The translations under genes were made by a program, and so were the position numbers. From JAABRU01 sp041390465 (GTDB taxonomy: Bacteria; Desulfobacterota; Desulfobacteria; Desulfobacterales; Desulfococcaceae), in assembly GCA_041390465.1 (NCBI GenBank), contig JAWKPW010000014.1, forward strand, positions 1 to 64,000: a stretch of DNA of 64,000 nucleotides, given 5' to 3'. Numbering within the stretch: position 1 is the first letter of the stretch; every line of letters begins with the position of its first letter. The notes beneath the pieces are model-generated. The model did no database searches. It saw only the letters and a program-made list of their open reading frames with translations, and had not been told where the DNA came from. This document shows positions 45,271-54,710 of the stretch, in pieces.

Positions 45271-46107
45271 ATGCTGAATATTCAGAAAATGATTACCGAG
45301 CCTTTTGTGCGGCAGCTTTCCATGAACTACAGACGGACCTACGGCCTGGCAGAACCGCATTTTGCCAATATCATTGAATGGTCCGGCCATTTTGCTCTGG
45401 AAAACATTGCCAACTCTGATGCCCTGTACCATAATGTGGAACATACCATCATGGTGACTTTGGCAGGCCAGGAAATCCTGCGGGGAAAACATCTGACAGA
45501 GGGAGGTGTAAGCCCCTCAGACTGGCTTCATTTTCTCATGGCGCTTTTATGCCATGACATTGGTTATGTCAAAGGCATATGCCGGGATGATCGGGATGGC
45601 CGTTATTCCACAGGTCTGGATGGCAAGACCGTAAAGCCGGATGAGAACGGAACCTGCGCTGTCCTGTCACCCTGGCATGTGGATCGGAGCAAGCTTTTTG
45701 TCCGGGAGCGGTTTGAGGGAAATCTGATTATGAATGTGGTGGATGCGGAGCGGATTTGTTCTTATATTGAAATGACCCGTTTTCCCATCCCGGATGATGC
45801 CGCGCATATTGACACAAAAGGCTATCCCGGACTGCTTCGGGCCGCAGATTTCATCGGTCAGCTTGGAGATCCGGATTATCTGCGCAAAATTCCCGCGCTG
45901 TTTTATGAATTTGAGGAAACCGGAGCCAATAAGTATTGCGGGTACAAAAATCCGGGGGATATGCGCAGGAGTTATGCAAAATTTTACTGGAATGTGGTGC
46001 TGCCCTATATTCAGGATGCGCTGCGTTATCTGCGGGTCACGCAGGAAGGAAAGCAGTGGATATCCAATCTTCATTCTCATGTGTTCACAGTGGAGCATGA
46101 TCATTGA
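45271..46107 (+). CDS. HD-domain metal-dependent phosphohydrolase
   Basis: 278 residues. YHNVEHT (His54, His58) and LCHDIGYVKG (His95-Asp96) are the HD metal ligands; a later LLRAADFIGQLGDPDYL contains the last Asp. It resembles stand-alone HD enzymes acting on nucleotides or cyclic phosphates; the substrate is unknown. AAGGAGG precedes the ATG. It is coupled to the following HEPN gene (TTG start overlapping its TGA), which hints at a nucleotide-signalling or defence role. Confidence 0.85.
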   Translation: MLNIQKMITEPFVRQLSMNYRRTYGLAEPHFANIIEWSGHFALENIANSDALYHNVEHTIMVTLAGQEILRGKHLTEGGVSPSDWLHFLMALLCHDIGYVKGICRDDRDGRYSTGLDGKTVKPDENGTCAVLSPWHVDRSKLFVRERFEGNLIMNVVDAERICSYIEMTRFPIPDDAAHIDTKGYPGLLRAADFIGQLGDPDYLRKIPALFYEFEETGANKYCGYKNPGDMRRSYAKFYWNVVLPYIQDALRYLRVTQEGKQWISNLHSHVFTVEHDH

Positions 46108-46479
46108 AAAACAAATTTTTGAAAAAGGCAAAAGAAAATCCGGAAGCTGCGGAGATGTGTTACGAAAAGGAATGGCACAATGCCTGTGCCAGCCGCCTTT
46201 ACTGTTCGGTTTTTCAGGCTGCCATTGCCGCACTGCTTCACAGCGGCATCACACGGGACAAATTTGAACATAAACAGGTGCAGGCTGACTTCAGCGGCGA
46301 ACTGATCCGGGATAGAAAAGTTTATCCTGCCAAATTCAAATCTTACCTGCCGGATATGCAGACTGTCAGAAACAGAGCTGAATATACAGGGGATGAAATT
46401 ACCGGACAGATAGCCCACAGATGGCTTGGCAAGTTTAAGAGAAATGGTCGAATCGATAAAAAAGGAAATTGCCAAATGA
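46104..46479 (+). pseudogene. HEPN-domain protein, frameshift near 46437
   Basis: About 124 residues when corrected. SRLYCSVFQAAIAALLHSG is the core HEPN helix and NRAEYTGDEI fits the second. In the first frame the reading continues into the next gene. Dropping one base in AAGAGAAATGG makes the protein end KFKEMVESIKKEIAK with a stop overlapping ATGATG of the next gene. TTG start overlaps the HD gene stop. HEPN proteins often act as RNases or in toxin systems. No partner nucleotidyltransferase with a recognised motif is seen. Confidence 0.7.
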
Positions 46480-46732
46480 TGAATTTCAAGCAGAAAGAGC
46501 TGGTTGACAGACTGTTCAATGCAGTGAAAGAAAAATTTCCGGAAATGAAATTTCTCAAGGTGACAGAAAGTCCCGAAGATCCCGCTGATTTGTGGGTGAA
46601 CATTACCACTCCGATGAAGAAAGAGAAATGGAGTTAATTGAGTTCTCCAGCGACATTACAACAGACATGCTGCTGGATTACGGCTGCCACATTTCCATCA
46701 TGCCGAGGAAGAATCTGGAATTTGTTATGTAA
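46476..46732 (+). pseudogene. Unknown partner of the HEPN gene, frameshift near 46611
   Basis: About 84 residues once a missing base near 46611 is allowed: NFKQKELVDRLFNAVKEKF, VTESPEDPADLWVNI, then in the other frame DEEREMELIEFSSDI and DYGCHISIMPR. It starts at ATGATG overlapping the HEPN stop. The acidic, mixed alpha/beta pattern is not one I can name. Coupled position suggests it works with the HEPN protein, as in paired toxin-antitoxin or helper systems. Confidence 0.55.
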
Positions 46733-46872
46733 ATAAAATGGGTTCGCCATAAGGAGCCGATTTCCCGCTTTTGTATCTACTTTTGGCCGGATACTTTCTT
46801 GAAACAGGGCTTTGCTTTCAAGGAACTGGCAAATCCGATATTTCATGCAATTTGACATAAAAGGTAACTGTT

Positions 46873-48414
46873 ATGCCCACCCTGCACTGGACAGGAAAAG
46901 AGAAAATCATAAACCATCATCAGGAAGTGCCGTTTCGGGTTCTGGAGCATGTTTATGCTTATAAAAATGGCGAAAAAACAGAGAAAAAAAGCACAGACGG
47001 AAATAAAATCATACACGGTGACAATCTGGTGGCATTAAAGGCACTTCTGCCGGAATATGAGGGAAAAATCAGGTGCATTTACATAGATCCGCCCTATAAC
47101 ACAGGCAATGAGAAATGGGTTTACAATGACAATGTGAATCATCCGAAAATAAAAAAATGGCTCGGCCAGGTTGTGGGAAAGGAAAGTGAAGACCTCGGCA
47201 GGCATGACAAATGGCTTTGCATGATGTACCCCAGATTGAAGCTGCTGCACAAACTGCTTGCGGATGACGGGGTTATTTTCATTTCCATTGATGACAATGA
47301 ACAGGCAAATCTGAAACTGATGATGGATGAAATTTTTGGAGCAGGAAATTTTATCACAAATATACATTGGAAAAGAAGTGAAAGTCAGAATAATAACTCA
47401 AAATATTTATCAATAGTAGGGGAATTTATCGTTTGTCATTCGAAAAACAAAAATGAATTGATATTTAATAAAACAGAATTGCAGGATACAGCATTAAAAG
47501 AATACAGATATGAAGATGAGAAAGGCAAATTCAGAAGGGGAACCATTATTGATAACACTCGGGGGAAACATGTATTTGATATTATTTCTCCAAATGGAAA
47601 AAAGAAAACCATCAGAAGCATAAGAACCAAAGAATTTTTTGATGAAAAAATCAAGGAGAATCTGATATATTGGACAGAAACAGGAACTCCTTATCTGAAA
47701 CTGTATTTGGATAAATCAGAAGGTCAAATTGCAAGCAATTGGTTTGATAAAGCAGGGGTTAATGAGGATGCAAGTGAAATTTTAACCAAGCTGAATATTC
47801 GTTTTCAATTTTCCAAACCATTCTCTTTGATTGAAAAAATTTTACAAATTTCAAGCGATAAAAATTCTGTTATTCTTGATTCTTTCGCTGGCTCCGGCAC
47901 CACCGCGCACGCTGTTCTGAATCTGAACAGAGAAGACGGGGGCAGCCGCAGATTTATCCTTGTGGAAATGGAGGATTACGCAGAAGAGATCACAGCGGAA
48001 AGAGTGAAACGGGTCATAAAAGGCTATGGAGATACGCAGGGAACCGGAGGGGAATTTGATTTTTATGAACTTGGCAGACCAATGTTCAAAGATGACGGTT
48101 TTCTCAATGAGGAAGTTTCTTTGGAACATATCAGAAATTATGTGTATTACACGGAAACAAAACAGCCTTTGCATGAAACCCGGACCTGCAAAGGGGAAAA
48201 CATCTGGTTTCTGGGCATTCACGAACAGACAGCCTATTATTTTTATTATGAAAAGGACTCAATCACAGCACTGGATGTTCATTTCCTCAAAACCGTAAAG
48301 GCAAAAACGCAGCAGTATGTGATTTATGCGGACAAATGCCTGCTGGATACAGATCATATGACGAAAAACAGCATTGTTTTCAAAAAAATACCAAGAGACA
48401 TTGCAAGGTTCTGA
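46873..48414 (+). CDS. Type III restriction-modification methyltransferase (Mod)
   Basis: 513 residues. IDPPYNTGN near residues 76-84 is methylase motif IV (DPPY) and LDSFAGSGTTAHAV in the second half is the SAM-binding motif I, giving the beta-class order of type III Mod proteins. The middle (about 180-300) is the AT-rich target-recognition part, with composition unlike the ends, as expected for exchange. It would methylate adenine in the system's target site. Its stop overlaps the ATG of res. The partner nuclease is broken, so this may be an orphan methylase. Confidence 0.92.
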   Translation: MPTLHWTGKEKIINHHQEVPFRVLEHVYAYKNGEKTEKKSTDGNKIIHGDNLVALKALLPEYEGKIRCIYIDPPYNTGNEKWVYNDNVNHPKIKKWLGQVVGKESEDLGRHDKWLCMMYPRLKLLHKLLADDGVIFISIDDNEQANLKLMMDEIFGAGNFITNIHWKRSESQNNNSKYLSIVGEFIVCHSKNKNELIFNKTELQDTALKEYRYEDEKGKFRRGTIIDNTRGKHVFDIISPNGKKKTIRSIRTKEFFDEKIKENLIYWTETGTPYLKLYLDKSEGQIASNWFDKAGVNEDASEILTKLNIRFQFSKPFSLIEKILQISSDKNSVILDSFAGSGTTAHAVLNLNREDGGSRRFILVEMEDYAEEITAERVKRVIKGYGDTQGTGGEFDFYELGRPMFKDDGFLNEEVSLEHIRNYVYYTETKQPLHETRTCKGENIWFLGIHEQTAYYFYYEKDSITALDVHFLKTVKAKTQQYVIYADKCLLDTDHMTKNSIVFKKIPRDIARF

Positions 48415-49654
48415 TGATGCAACTGAAACCTTGGCAGCAAAAGACAATTGGCGAATTGGCAGAATTTCTGGACTGTGTTCAGCACCATCAAAGGACAGAC
48501 AAAGCCTTTGAAGTCTACTGGAACAGCAGAAACATTTCTGTCAATCCTTTGGAGGAAAACAGCTTTCCCCCTTACAAAAACAATATTCCCGGATGTGTGC
48601 ATATCTGCCTGAAAGTTCCCACAGCCGGCGGAAAAACCTTTATAGCCTGCAATGCCCTGAAAACCATATTTGATTTTTTCCGCTGCAAAAAGAAAAGGTT
48701 GTTGTCTGGCTGGTTCCGTCCGCGACCATTCTGGAGCAGACTGTCAGAAACCTGAAAAATCCGCATCATCCTTACAGACAGAAAATAAACGCGTGCTTTA
48801 ACAACCGGGTGGAGGTTTATGAAAAAAAAGACCTGCTTTTCGGGGGCAGTTTCAATCCCACTTCTGTCAGAGAGCAGTTGAGCATTCTTGTTCTCAGTTT
48901 TGACACCTTCAGAAGCCGCAGCAAGGAAGACAGAAAAATCTATCAGGACAACAGTTATCTGGAACCGTTTGTGCCAACCTATCAGAGAAGAGAGAAACTG
49001 CTGCCGGACATTGAGGAAAATGCACTGATACAGGTCATCAATCAGCTCAATCCTGTCTGTATTGTGGATGAAAGTCACAATGCCACCAGTGAATTAAGCA
49101 TTGAAATGCTGAAAAACATCAATCCGGCATTTATTCTTGATCTCACTGCCACGCCCAGAGAAAACAGCAATATCATTTCCTATGCGGATTCTTTGGAACT
49201 GAAAAAAGAAAACATGGTCAAACTGCCTGTTATTGTTTACAATCAGAAAGACAGAGCCGATGTTGTCACCAGTGCATTGGAACTGCGGAAAAATCTGGAA
49301 CAGAAAGCAGTTGAGCAGGAAAAAAACGGAGGGGCATACATCCGTCCCATTGTCCTGTTTCAGGCACAGCCGAAAACAGACAAAAACAGTGCCACATTTG
49401 AACAGATAAAGGAAAAACTGATAAAAATCGGCATTCCCAAAGAGGAAATTGCCATAAAGACGGCAAATGTCAATGAACTGAAAAATGAAAACCTTCTCGA
49501 CAGAAACTGCGGAATACGGTATATCATAACTGTCAATGCGCTGAAAGAAGGGTGGGACTGTCCGTTTGCCTATATTCTTGCCCAAAGAAGCCGCTCCCCA
49601 TCTGATTCTCATGGCATTTCTGCAGAGAATCATCAATTCCGGGGGCAGGATTGA
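48414..49654 (+). pseudogene. Type III restriction enzyme (Res), frameshifted and truncated
   Basis: Starts with MMQLKPWQ overlapping the mod stop. The Walker motif VPTAGGKTF is present near residue 66. The frame breaks near 48693 in a run of A (AAAAAGAAAAGG); the next frame continues VVVWLVPSATILEQT, then VDESHNATSE (DEAH-like box) and DLTATPREN. It ends at VNALKEGWDCPFAYILA, where a helicase should go on to its RecA-like second lobe and nuclease. The sequence instead joins a nuclease fragment of another family in a different frame. So the enzyme is probably inactive. Confidence 0.85.
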
Positions 49655-49919
49655 CCGGGAACTGGCCACCGGCAGAAAACGCATTGATCTTTGCATTCAT
49701 TATGAAAACAGCCGTTATCCGGTTGAAATCAAAATCCGTCAGAGCGCAAAGACGTATGAGGAGGGCAAAAAGCGACTGGGGGATTATATGGATTCACTCG
49801 GATGCGATCAGGGCTGGCTGGTGGTGTTTGACAAAAGAAAAAAACCGTCATGGAAAAGCAGGCTGTTCTGGAAAACCGCAAGATCGGATAAAAAGGAAAT
49901 TCATATTGCGGGGTGCTGA
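49585..49919 (+). pseudogene. C-terminal fragment of an AAA-ATPase/PD-(D/E)XK nuclease gene
   Basis: APHLILMAFLQRIINSGG leads into a PD-(D/E)XK core: Asp in RKRIDLCI and E-x-K in PVEIKIRQ, then KTYEEGKKRLGDYMD and GWLVVFDKRKKP. This matches the nuclease tail of DUF1703-type ATPase proteins found in many deltaproteobacteria. Its ATPase part is missing and it is fused in a shifted frame to the broken res gene near 49590. It would not be made as a full enzyme. Confidence 0.8.
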
Positions 49920-49938
49920 GTCAGGGAATTGGAAATTC

Positions 49939-49971
49939 AAACCCTAAGGGTTTTGAAAACCCTTAGGGTTT
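49939..49971. repeat. AAACCCTAAGGG palindrome
   Basis: AAACCCTAAGGG, TTTTGAAAA, then complement. Followed closely by a copy of CTCAGTTATTTTTCAGATTT at 49984 that is shared with 54660. Confidence 0.75.
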
Positions 49972-50035
49972 CACAGAATTTAATGCTCAGTTATTTTTCA
50001 GATTTCATATAATCTTTATTGGAGGAGCGTTTCTT

Positions 50036-50989
50036 ATGAAAAAGGATGTTCTGAAAATTTTCGGTGAGGTTCTGCGAAATTATGACAATCTTGCAGACAA
50101 AACAGATATCTCTCTGTTTGTGAAAGATCAGTTGCGGATTTTCGGAGCCTGTACGGATCAGTTTGAACTGGAAACAGCCGCAGCAGATATTTGCAATACG
50201 ATTGATGACATAGATGCCGCATTTCAGGATCTTGTTCATGCAAAGGAAATCGGAAAATCAAGAAACGCATGGCTGGAGACACAACTGGAGGAATTTGCCG
50301 GCAGTCTGCCGGAGGATGAAAAAATTCCGTTTATTCAGGAAATGAAAACCGCTATGGTTCAGTCTGAGGCAGAACTGCTGAAAACAGGGGAACAGACACA
50401 TCCGCCCCTTTCCGAACCGTTAAAAAATGATGAATTCAAAGATCTGAATAAAAAAGCCATTGCACAGAACATTGAATCCGATATTCGGAACAATACGCTG
50501 CTCAAAGTGATAACAGCGCAGGAGATTATCAAATTTGATCCGGCAAAAGAATATGATGAAATTCCGTCTGTAAAAGATTTTTTTCAGCGTCCGCTGGATC
50601 ATCCGGAAGACAAAAACATCAAAAAAATCGTGTCCGCAGCAACGGTGGCAGCCAGAAACCGGGGCTGGATCAAATCTCTGGAAAAACAGAGTGTAAAGGA
50701 AATTTCTGCGATTGCTGATTTGGGTGTCAGCGGAGCAAAGGTGGCTTACAAAGTCGGAACCGGTGAAATAAATTCAACAGATGCCATTGATTATATGGTG
50801 GATCGGGCAACTGCCACTTTTGCGGCTGTTGCAAAGAAAGCTGTCCCGTCTGCGGCAGCATCTGCGGGAGTGGCAATCGGAACCGTTATCGGTTCTGTTT
50901 TCGGGCCAACAGGCGCATATGTGGGAGCGGAATGGCGGAGTGTCAGATATGCAGGAAAAGCTGTTGCGCCTGTGATAGAACAGGGATAA
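50036..50989 (+). CDS. Unknown helical protein with glycine-zipper C-terminus
   Basis: 317 residues. Acidic and helical from residue 1 to about 200 (KKDVLKIFGEVLRNYDN, ELETAAADICNTIDDIDAAF), then two glycine-rich hydrophobic stretches (VSGAKVAYKVGTGEI and ASAGVAIGTVIGSVFGPTGAY) of the glycine-zipper type. This could insert into a membrane. After the stop at 50989 another frame reads GKAVVSSIKNKVGKFFSGLFG, which looks like the true end, so a frameshift near 50985 is possible. GGAGGAGC precedes the ATG. Family not recognised. Confidence 0.65.
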   Translation: MKKDVLKIFGEVLRNYDNLADKTDISLFVKDQLRIFGACTDQFELETAAADICNTIDDIDAAFQDLVHAKEIGKSRNAWLETQLEEFAGSLPEDEKIPFIQEMKTAMVQSEAELLKTGEQTHPPLSEPLKNDEFKDLNKKAIAQNIESDIRNNTLLKVITAQEIIKFDPAKEYDEIPSVKDFFQRPLDHPEDKNIKKIVSAATVAARNRGWIKSLEKQSVKEISAIADLGVSGAKVAYKVGTGEINSTDAIDYMVDRATATFAAVAKKAVPSAAASAGVAIGTVIGSVFGPTGAYVGAEWRSVRYAGKAVAPVIEQG

Positions 50990-51304
50990 TCAAAGCCGGA
51001 AATGCGGTGAAAAAATTGCGCAATGTTATGGGAAGCCGGAAAAGCGGTTGTATCTTCCATTAAAAACAAAGTCGGGAAATTTTTTTCAGGTCTGTTCGGA
51101 TGATGAATTAAACCCTAAGGGTTTTCAAAACCCTTAGGGTTTCAGCAGGATGTCTGATTACGGCCTTCGGCCTAATCCAACCTACCTTTTCGTCATTCCG
51201 GCGTAAGCTGGAATTCAGTATTTTCGGATGGTTCTGGACTCATGCTTTCGCCGGAATGACGAAATTATTGACTTTTTATCTGAAAAACATCGGAGATGTG
51301 AACA
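50990..51304. repeat. Repeat-rich spacer
   Basis: Contains the possible displaced 3' end of the preceding gene (to about 51103), an AAACCCTAAGGG palindrome at 51110-51142 and an inverted pair TTTCGTCATTCCGGCG (51187) and CGCCGGAATGACGAAA (51249-51264), a widespread bacterial repeat type. No further gene is seen. Confidence 0.65.
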
Positions 51305-51526
51305 ATGAGCCTCAACCTGTCAATAGATTTCAGGCAGTTAAAATCACTGATAACCCAATGCGGAGTGGAAGAAAAAGTTGAAATCATCCGTATGCTGGAA
51401 AAAGATACTTTTCCCCTGCGCTTTCGGCAATTCCTCGGAAAAGTGAAAACTGATGACCTGTCGCTGGAAGAAATCACTGCTGAAGTGGAAACCGTCAGGG
51501 AAAAAAGATACAGTGTCAGAAAATAA
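51305..51526 (+). CDS. Small antitoxin-like protein, no toxin beside it
   Basis: 73 residues: LNLSIDFRQLKSLITQCG, then EKVEIIRMLEKDTFPLRFRQFLGKV and LSLEEITAEVETVREKRY. This resembles small proteins encoded ahead of PIN-domain toxins in many bacteria (recalled family pattern). No PIN gene follows; only repeats do. It may be an orphan antitoxin. The ribosome site is GGAGATG close to the ATG. Confidence 0.5.
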   Translation: MSLNLSIDFRQLKSLITQCGVEEKVEIIRMLEKDTFPLRFRQFLGKVKTDDLSLEEITAEVETVREKRYSVRK

Positions 51527-51790
51527 GCACCTCACCAATAATTTTATAACATTCGTAGGGTGGGCACATGTTTTTCCGTGCCCACCTTTTATGAAGGACT
51601 ACAGGAAAATGTTAAAGGATATTTGCACAGGTGCTTAATATCAGATGTACAGAGAAAAATCTTATTTTCAAAAATACCGGATGTCGGATTATGGCCGGTT
51701 ATTGAGCGAAGCCGAAATACGCTAATCCGCCCCCACATCAATTTGTTTAATATTGTTTAAAAATCATTAAATTAACCAAAAGGAGAAGTT
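51527..51790. repeat. Spacer with GTAGGGTGGGCAC palindrome
   Basis: TAGGGTGGGCACATGTTTT, then CCGTGCCCACC at 51556-51588, duplicated at 60498-60530. A GGATTATGGCC...CGCTAATCC type inverted pair lies around 51683-51727. No gene is seen. Confidence 0.6.
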
Positions 51791-52918
51791 ATGCCGAAAT
51801 CCATTAAATTCAATATGATTCTGGATGGCAGGCCGGTAAGGGATTTGGACGGCCTGAAAGAGAATTTCAATATAGATGATCTGCTGGAACACTACAAAAG
51901 CGGTCTGCTGCTGCGCTGGCTGAAGGTGCGGCATTTTGATAAACTTGCGGGAAAAATTTCAGCAATTCAGGCAGAAGATGATTTGGAAATTGCCAACTCT
52001 CTGGTATCCTGCTTTGAAATGGATTTGAATGATCAGGAAATCCGGGCAGCGGTTTATCCCGTTGTTTTCCGAAAAGAAAAGCAGGAAAAACTGAAGCAGT
52101 TTGAGGAAAACAGTTTCAGAGAAAAAGAAGTGGTTGCAAAATACCATGAAAATTATGTTTATATTCTCAATCAGTTGAAGTTGAAAGAGAACAAAGGAAA
52201 TTATGCTTTCATCAAAACAAAACTGAATGAGATATATGAGGATTATTTGGGATTGTCCTCTGTCTGGATTTTGAAAATTATTTTCTTGACATAGAAAACA
52301 GGTCTTTTGATTCCGATTACAGTTGGCAAATGAGAATTTAAGATGGATACTTTTTGATCATCCTGAAATTAAAGGGATTATAGAGAATTTTCTTTCAGAA
52401 AATCTTTTTAAAAATATTTTGCCAAGTGCGATAGAAAAACAAATATTGATACAAAAGAGACAACTGACAAAATCAAAAAATGAAATAGCTAAATTAGTCA
52501 ACGAGTATAAAAAAAGTTAATTCGCTATCCAATATAAATTTATATCATTTTTCCAATCATACCAAACAAAAAATTTCTTGACTTAAAGGGAAGTGGTACG
52601 ATTGTTGCTATTGATGCTAACCATATATTGTGGAGGGAATGGATATCATTGGCTGTTGCAACTACACAAGGCCCACTATATTATAGGGGAAAAATTGAGA
52701 CTTGTTCTCCAATAGATTTATGTTACACAATAATAGAAGAAATAGAAAAATCAATTATTCAATCCCGAATTCCGTCAAAAACAGGCAATATTTCTTTTTC
52801 AGCCAAAATTTCTTTGATAGAAAATGATATAACTCCCTATCTCAAAATCTTTTCCGGAGAGACCGATTCCTACTGGAAAGATATTGAACCCAAAGGAAAA
52901 ATATCTGATTCCGCATGA
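51791..52918 (+). pseudogene. Unknown gene broken by at least three frameshifts
   Basis: The first 155 residues (PKSIKFNMILDGRPVRDL, NIDDLLEHYKSGLLLRWLKVR) form a clean N-terminus. The frame then shifts near 52260 to SDFENYFLDIENRSFDSDYS-like sequence, near 52322 to ANENLRWILFDHPEIKG, and near 52555 to DLKGSGTIVAIDANHILW and on to a stop at 52918. Read together it would be about 370 residues. A further frame reading RQFCPQCR follows. It is more AT-rich than its surroundings. It lies directly before the Ycf46-like AAA gene, so it may have belonged to the same operon. Family unknown. Confidence 0.6.
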
Positions 52919-53067
52919 ACCTCGGCAATTTTGTCCGCAATGCAGGCAAAAGCGGTGAGGAAATTTCCGCAGACAACAGCAAATGACACTTTCCCCATTC
53001 TGGACGGCATTGATTACAAAAGCAACAACGCTGACCATGTGCTGCCTATATGGAGATGGTAACCGTG

Positions 53068-54567
53068 ATGAAACCTCTTGACCGTCTTGCTTCCTATATT
53101 GAGGCACTTCGCCCTGTTATTTACATTCATCACTTTGATTTTGCCGTTGTGGATCAGCTTATTGCCGAAGCTGCCGGAAATGCGAAAATATATGAATTCA
53201 ATCACGGCAGCGGATATGTGAATTTTCACAGCAAATGCAAAGAACAGCCTTACAGCCTGCCGGAGTTTCTGGATCTGTTTGATGACAATGATCGGCAGCA
53301 CTGCTTTCTGGTGTTAAAGGACATTCACCATGATCTGGATCTGACCAATATTGCGGCAAAAATCAAATCCATCGCCCTGCGTACCATTGACAGGGAAGAG
53401 TATGATGTTACTGTATTTATCGTTTGCACAAAACTGAATATCCCGCGGGAACTGGAAAAGCTCATTACGATTTTTGATATTCCCTTTCCGGAATCGGAAG
53501 ATATTCTTCATATTATAGACGAATATGCAAAAAATCTTGAAATCCGAATCTCTGATGATGTAAAATATGATCTGGCGGCTTCTTTCAAAGGACTCAGCCG
53601 GTTTGAAATCCGGCAGATTCTCAATCTGGCTTATCAGCAGAGCGGAACCGTTGACCGGGACGATGCGGAACTGATTCTGCGGGAAAAAGAGCAGATTATC
53701 AAAAAATCCGGAATGCTGGAGATTGTCCGCTTTACGGAAACCACAGACGACATCGGCGGTCTGGAAAATCTCAAGCAGTATCTGGAAAACAAAGCCCGTA
53801 TTTTCAAACATCTGGGCAGGGCCAGAAGATTCGGCGTTGATCCGCCCAAAGGCATTCTGATTGCAGGAATGCCCGGATGCGGCAAAAGTCTGACATCCAA
53901 AGCCACCGCGCAGCTTTTCAATGTGCCTCTGCTCCGTCTGGATGTGGGCAAACTGCTGGGCAAATATGTGGGCGAAAGTGAGCAGAATCTCCGGCAGGCC
54001 ATTCGCACGGCTGAGGCTGTAAGTCCCTGTGTTCTTTGGATTGATGAACTGGAAAAAGCCTTTGCCGGAATCGGGGGCAAAGACGGCGGAAACAGTGTGA
54101 CCACCCGGCTGTTCGGTTATTTTCTCACATGGCTGCAGGAAAAGGAAAGCGCGGTGTATGTGGTGGCAACTTCCAATGACATATCGGTACTGCCCCCGGA
54201 ATTTATGCGCAAAGGCCGTTTTGACGAGCTTTTTTATGCGGATTTCCCCGGCCCGGAAGAACGGTGCAAGATATTTGAAATCCATCTCCGAAAAAGGAAA
54301 AAACTGAGCAAAGCAGTCAATACCATCCGGCTGCTGAAAAAAACCGAAGGATTCAGCGGCGCGGATATTGAGGCTGTGGTCAAAGAAGCCATTGAACGGG
54401 CATTCATTGACAATGAAAAAGAGGTGGATACAGACCTTCTTCTGCAAACCATTGAAAACACCAAATCCCTTTCTGTCACGCTGAAAGACAAGATTGCGGA
54501 TATGAAAAAGGCGTTGGAAAAGTTTGACATGAAGTCCGCTTCACGGGAACAGTCTGAAAAACCCTAA
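53068..54567 (+). CDS. Ycf46-like AAA ATPase
   Basis: About 499 residues. The N-terminal half has the Ycf46 pattern: ASYIEALRPVIYIHHFD, FLVLKDIHHDL, and ELEKLITIFDIPFPE. The AAA domain has Walker A GMPGCGKS (267-274), Walker B VLWIDELEKAF (322 on), and RKGRFDELFYADFPGPEER (sensor and Arg-finger region), then KKTEGFSGADIEAVVKEAIE. Ycf46 proteins occur in plastids and cyanobacteria, with links to carbon or photosynthetic control; here the role is unknown. ATG 53068 is used; 53050 is an alternative. It follows a broken gene in an accessory region. Confidence 0.85.
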   Translation: MKPLDRLASYIEALRPVIYIHHFDFAVVDQLIAEAAGNAKIYEFNHGSGYVNFHSKCKEQPYSLPEFLDLFDDNDRQHCFLVLKDIHHDLDLTNIAAKIKSIALRTIDREEYDVTVFIVCTKLNIPRELEKLITIFDIPFPESEDILHIIDEYAKNLEIRISDDVKYDLAASFKGLSRFEIRQILNLAYQQSGTVDRDDAELILREKEQIIKKSGMLEIVRFTETTDDIGGLENLKQYLENKARIFKHLGRARRFGVDPPKGILIAGMPGCGKSLTSKATAQLFNVPLLRLDVGKLLGKYVGESEQNLRQAIRTAEAVSPCVLWIDELEKAFAGIGGKDGGNSVTTRLFGYFLTWLQEKESAVYVVATSNDISVLPPEFMRKGRFDELFYADFPGPEERCKIFEIHLRKRKKLSKAVNTIRLLKKTEGFSGADIEAVVKEAIERAFIDNEKEVDTDLLLQTIENTKSLSVTLKDKIADMKKALEKFDMKSASREQSEKP

Positions 54568-54710
54568 GGGTTTAAGTGTAGTAGTAGTAGGGTGTGCATG
54601 ATTTGATTTTTTGAAAAAAATCAAATCATGCACACCCTACATTATAGACAGAATTTAATGCTCAGTTATTTTTCAGATTTCACATAAAATACCACAAAGG
54701 AGAATTGCAC
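54568..54710. repeat. 25-base-arm hairpin and dispersed repeats
   Basis: A near-perfect palindrome lies at 54587-54640 (arms start GTAGGGTGTGCATGATTTGA, loop TGAA). A half AAACCCTAAGGGTTT lies at 54558-54574 over the stop region. CTCAGTTATTTTTCAGATTT at 54660 copies 49984. AAAGGAG before 54711 serves the next gene. Confidence 0.75.

Noticed and set aside
49939..54640. CRISPR array suggested by many repeats in one region
   Set aside because: The repeats are palindromes at irregular distances of hundreds to thousands of bases, without uniform spacers or cas genes.
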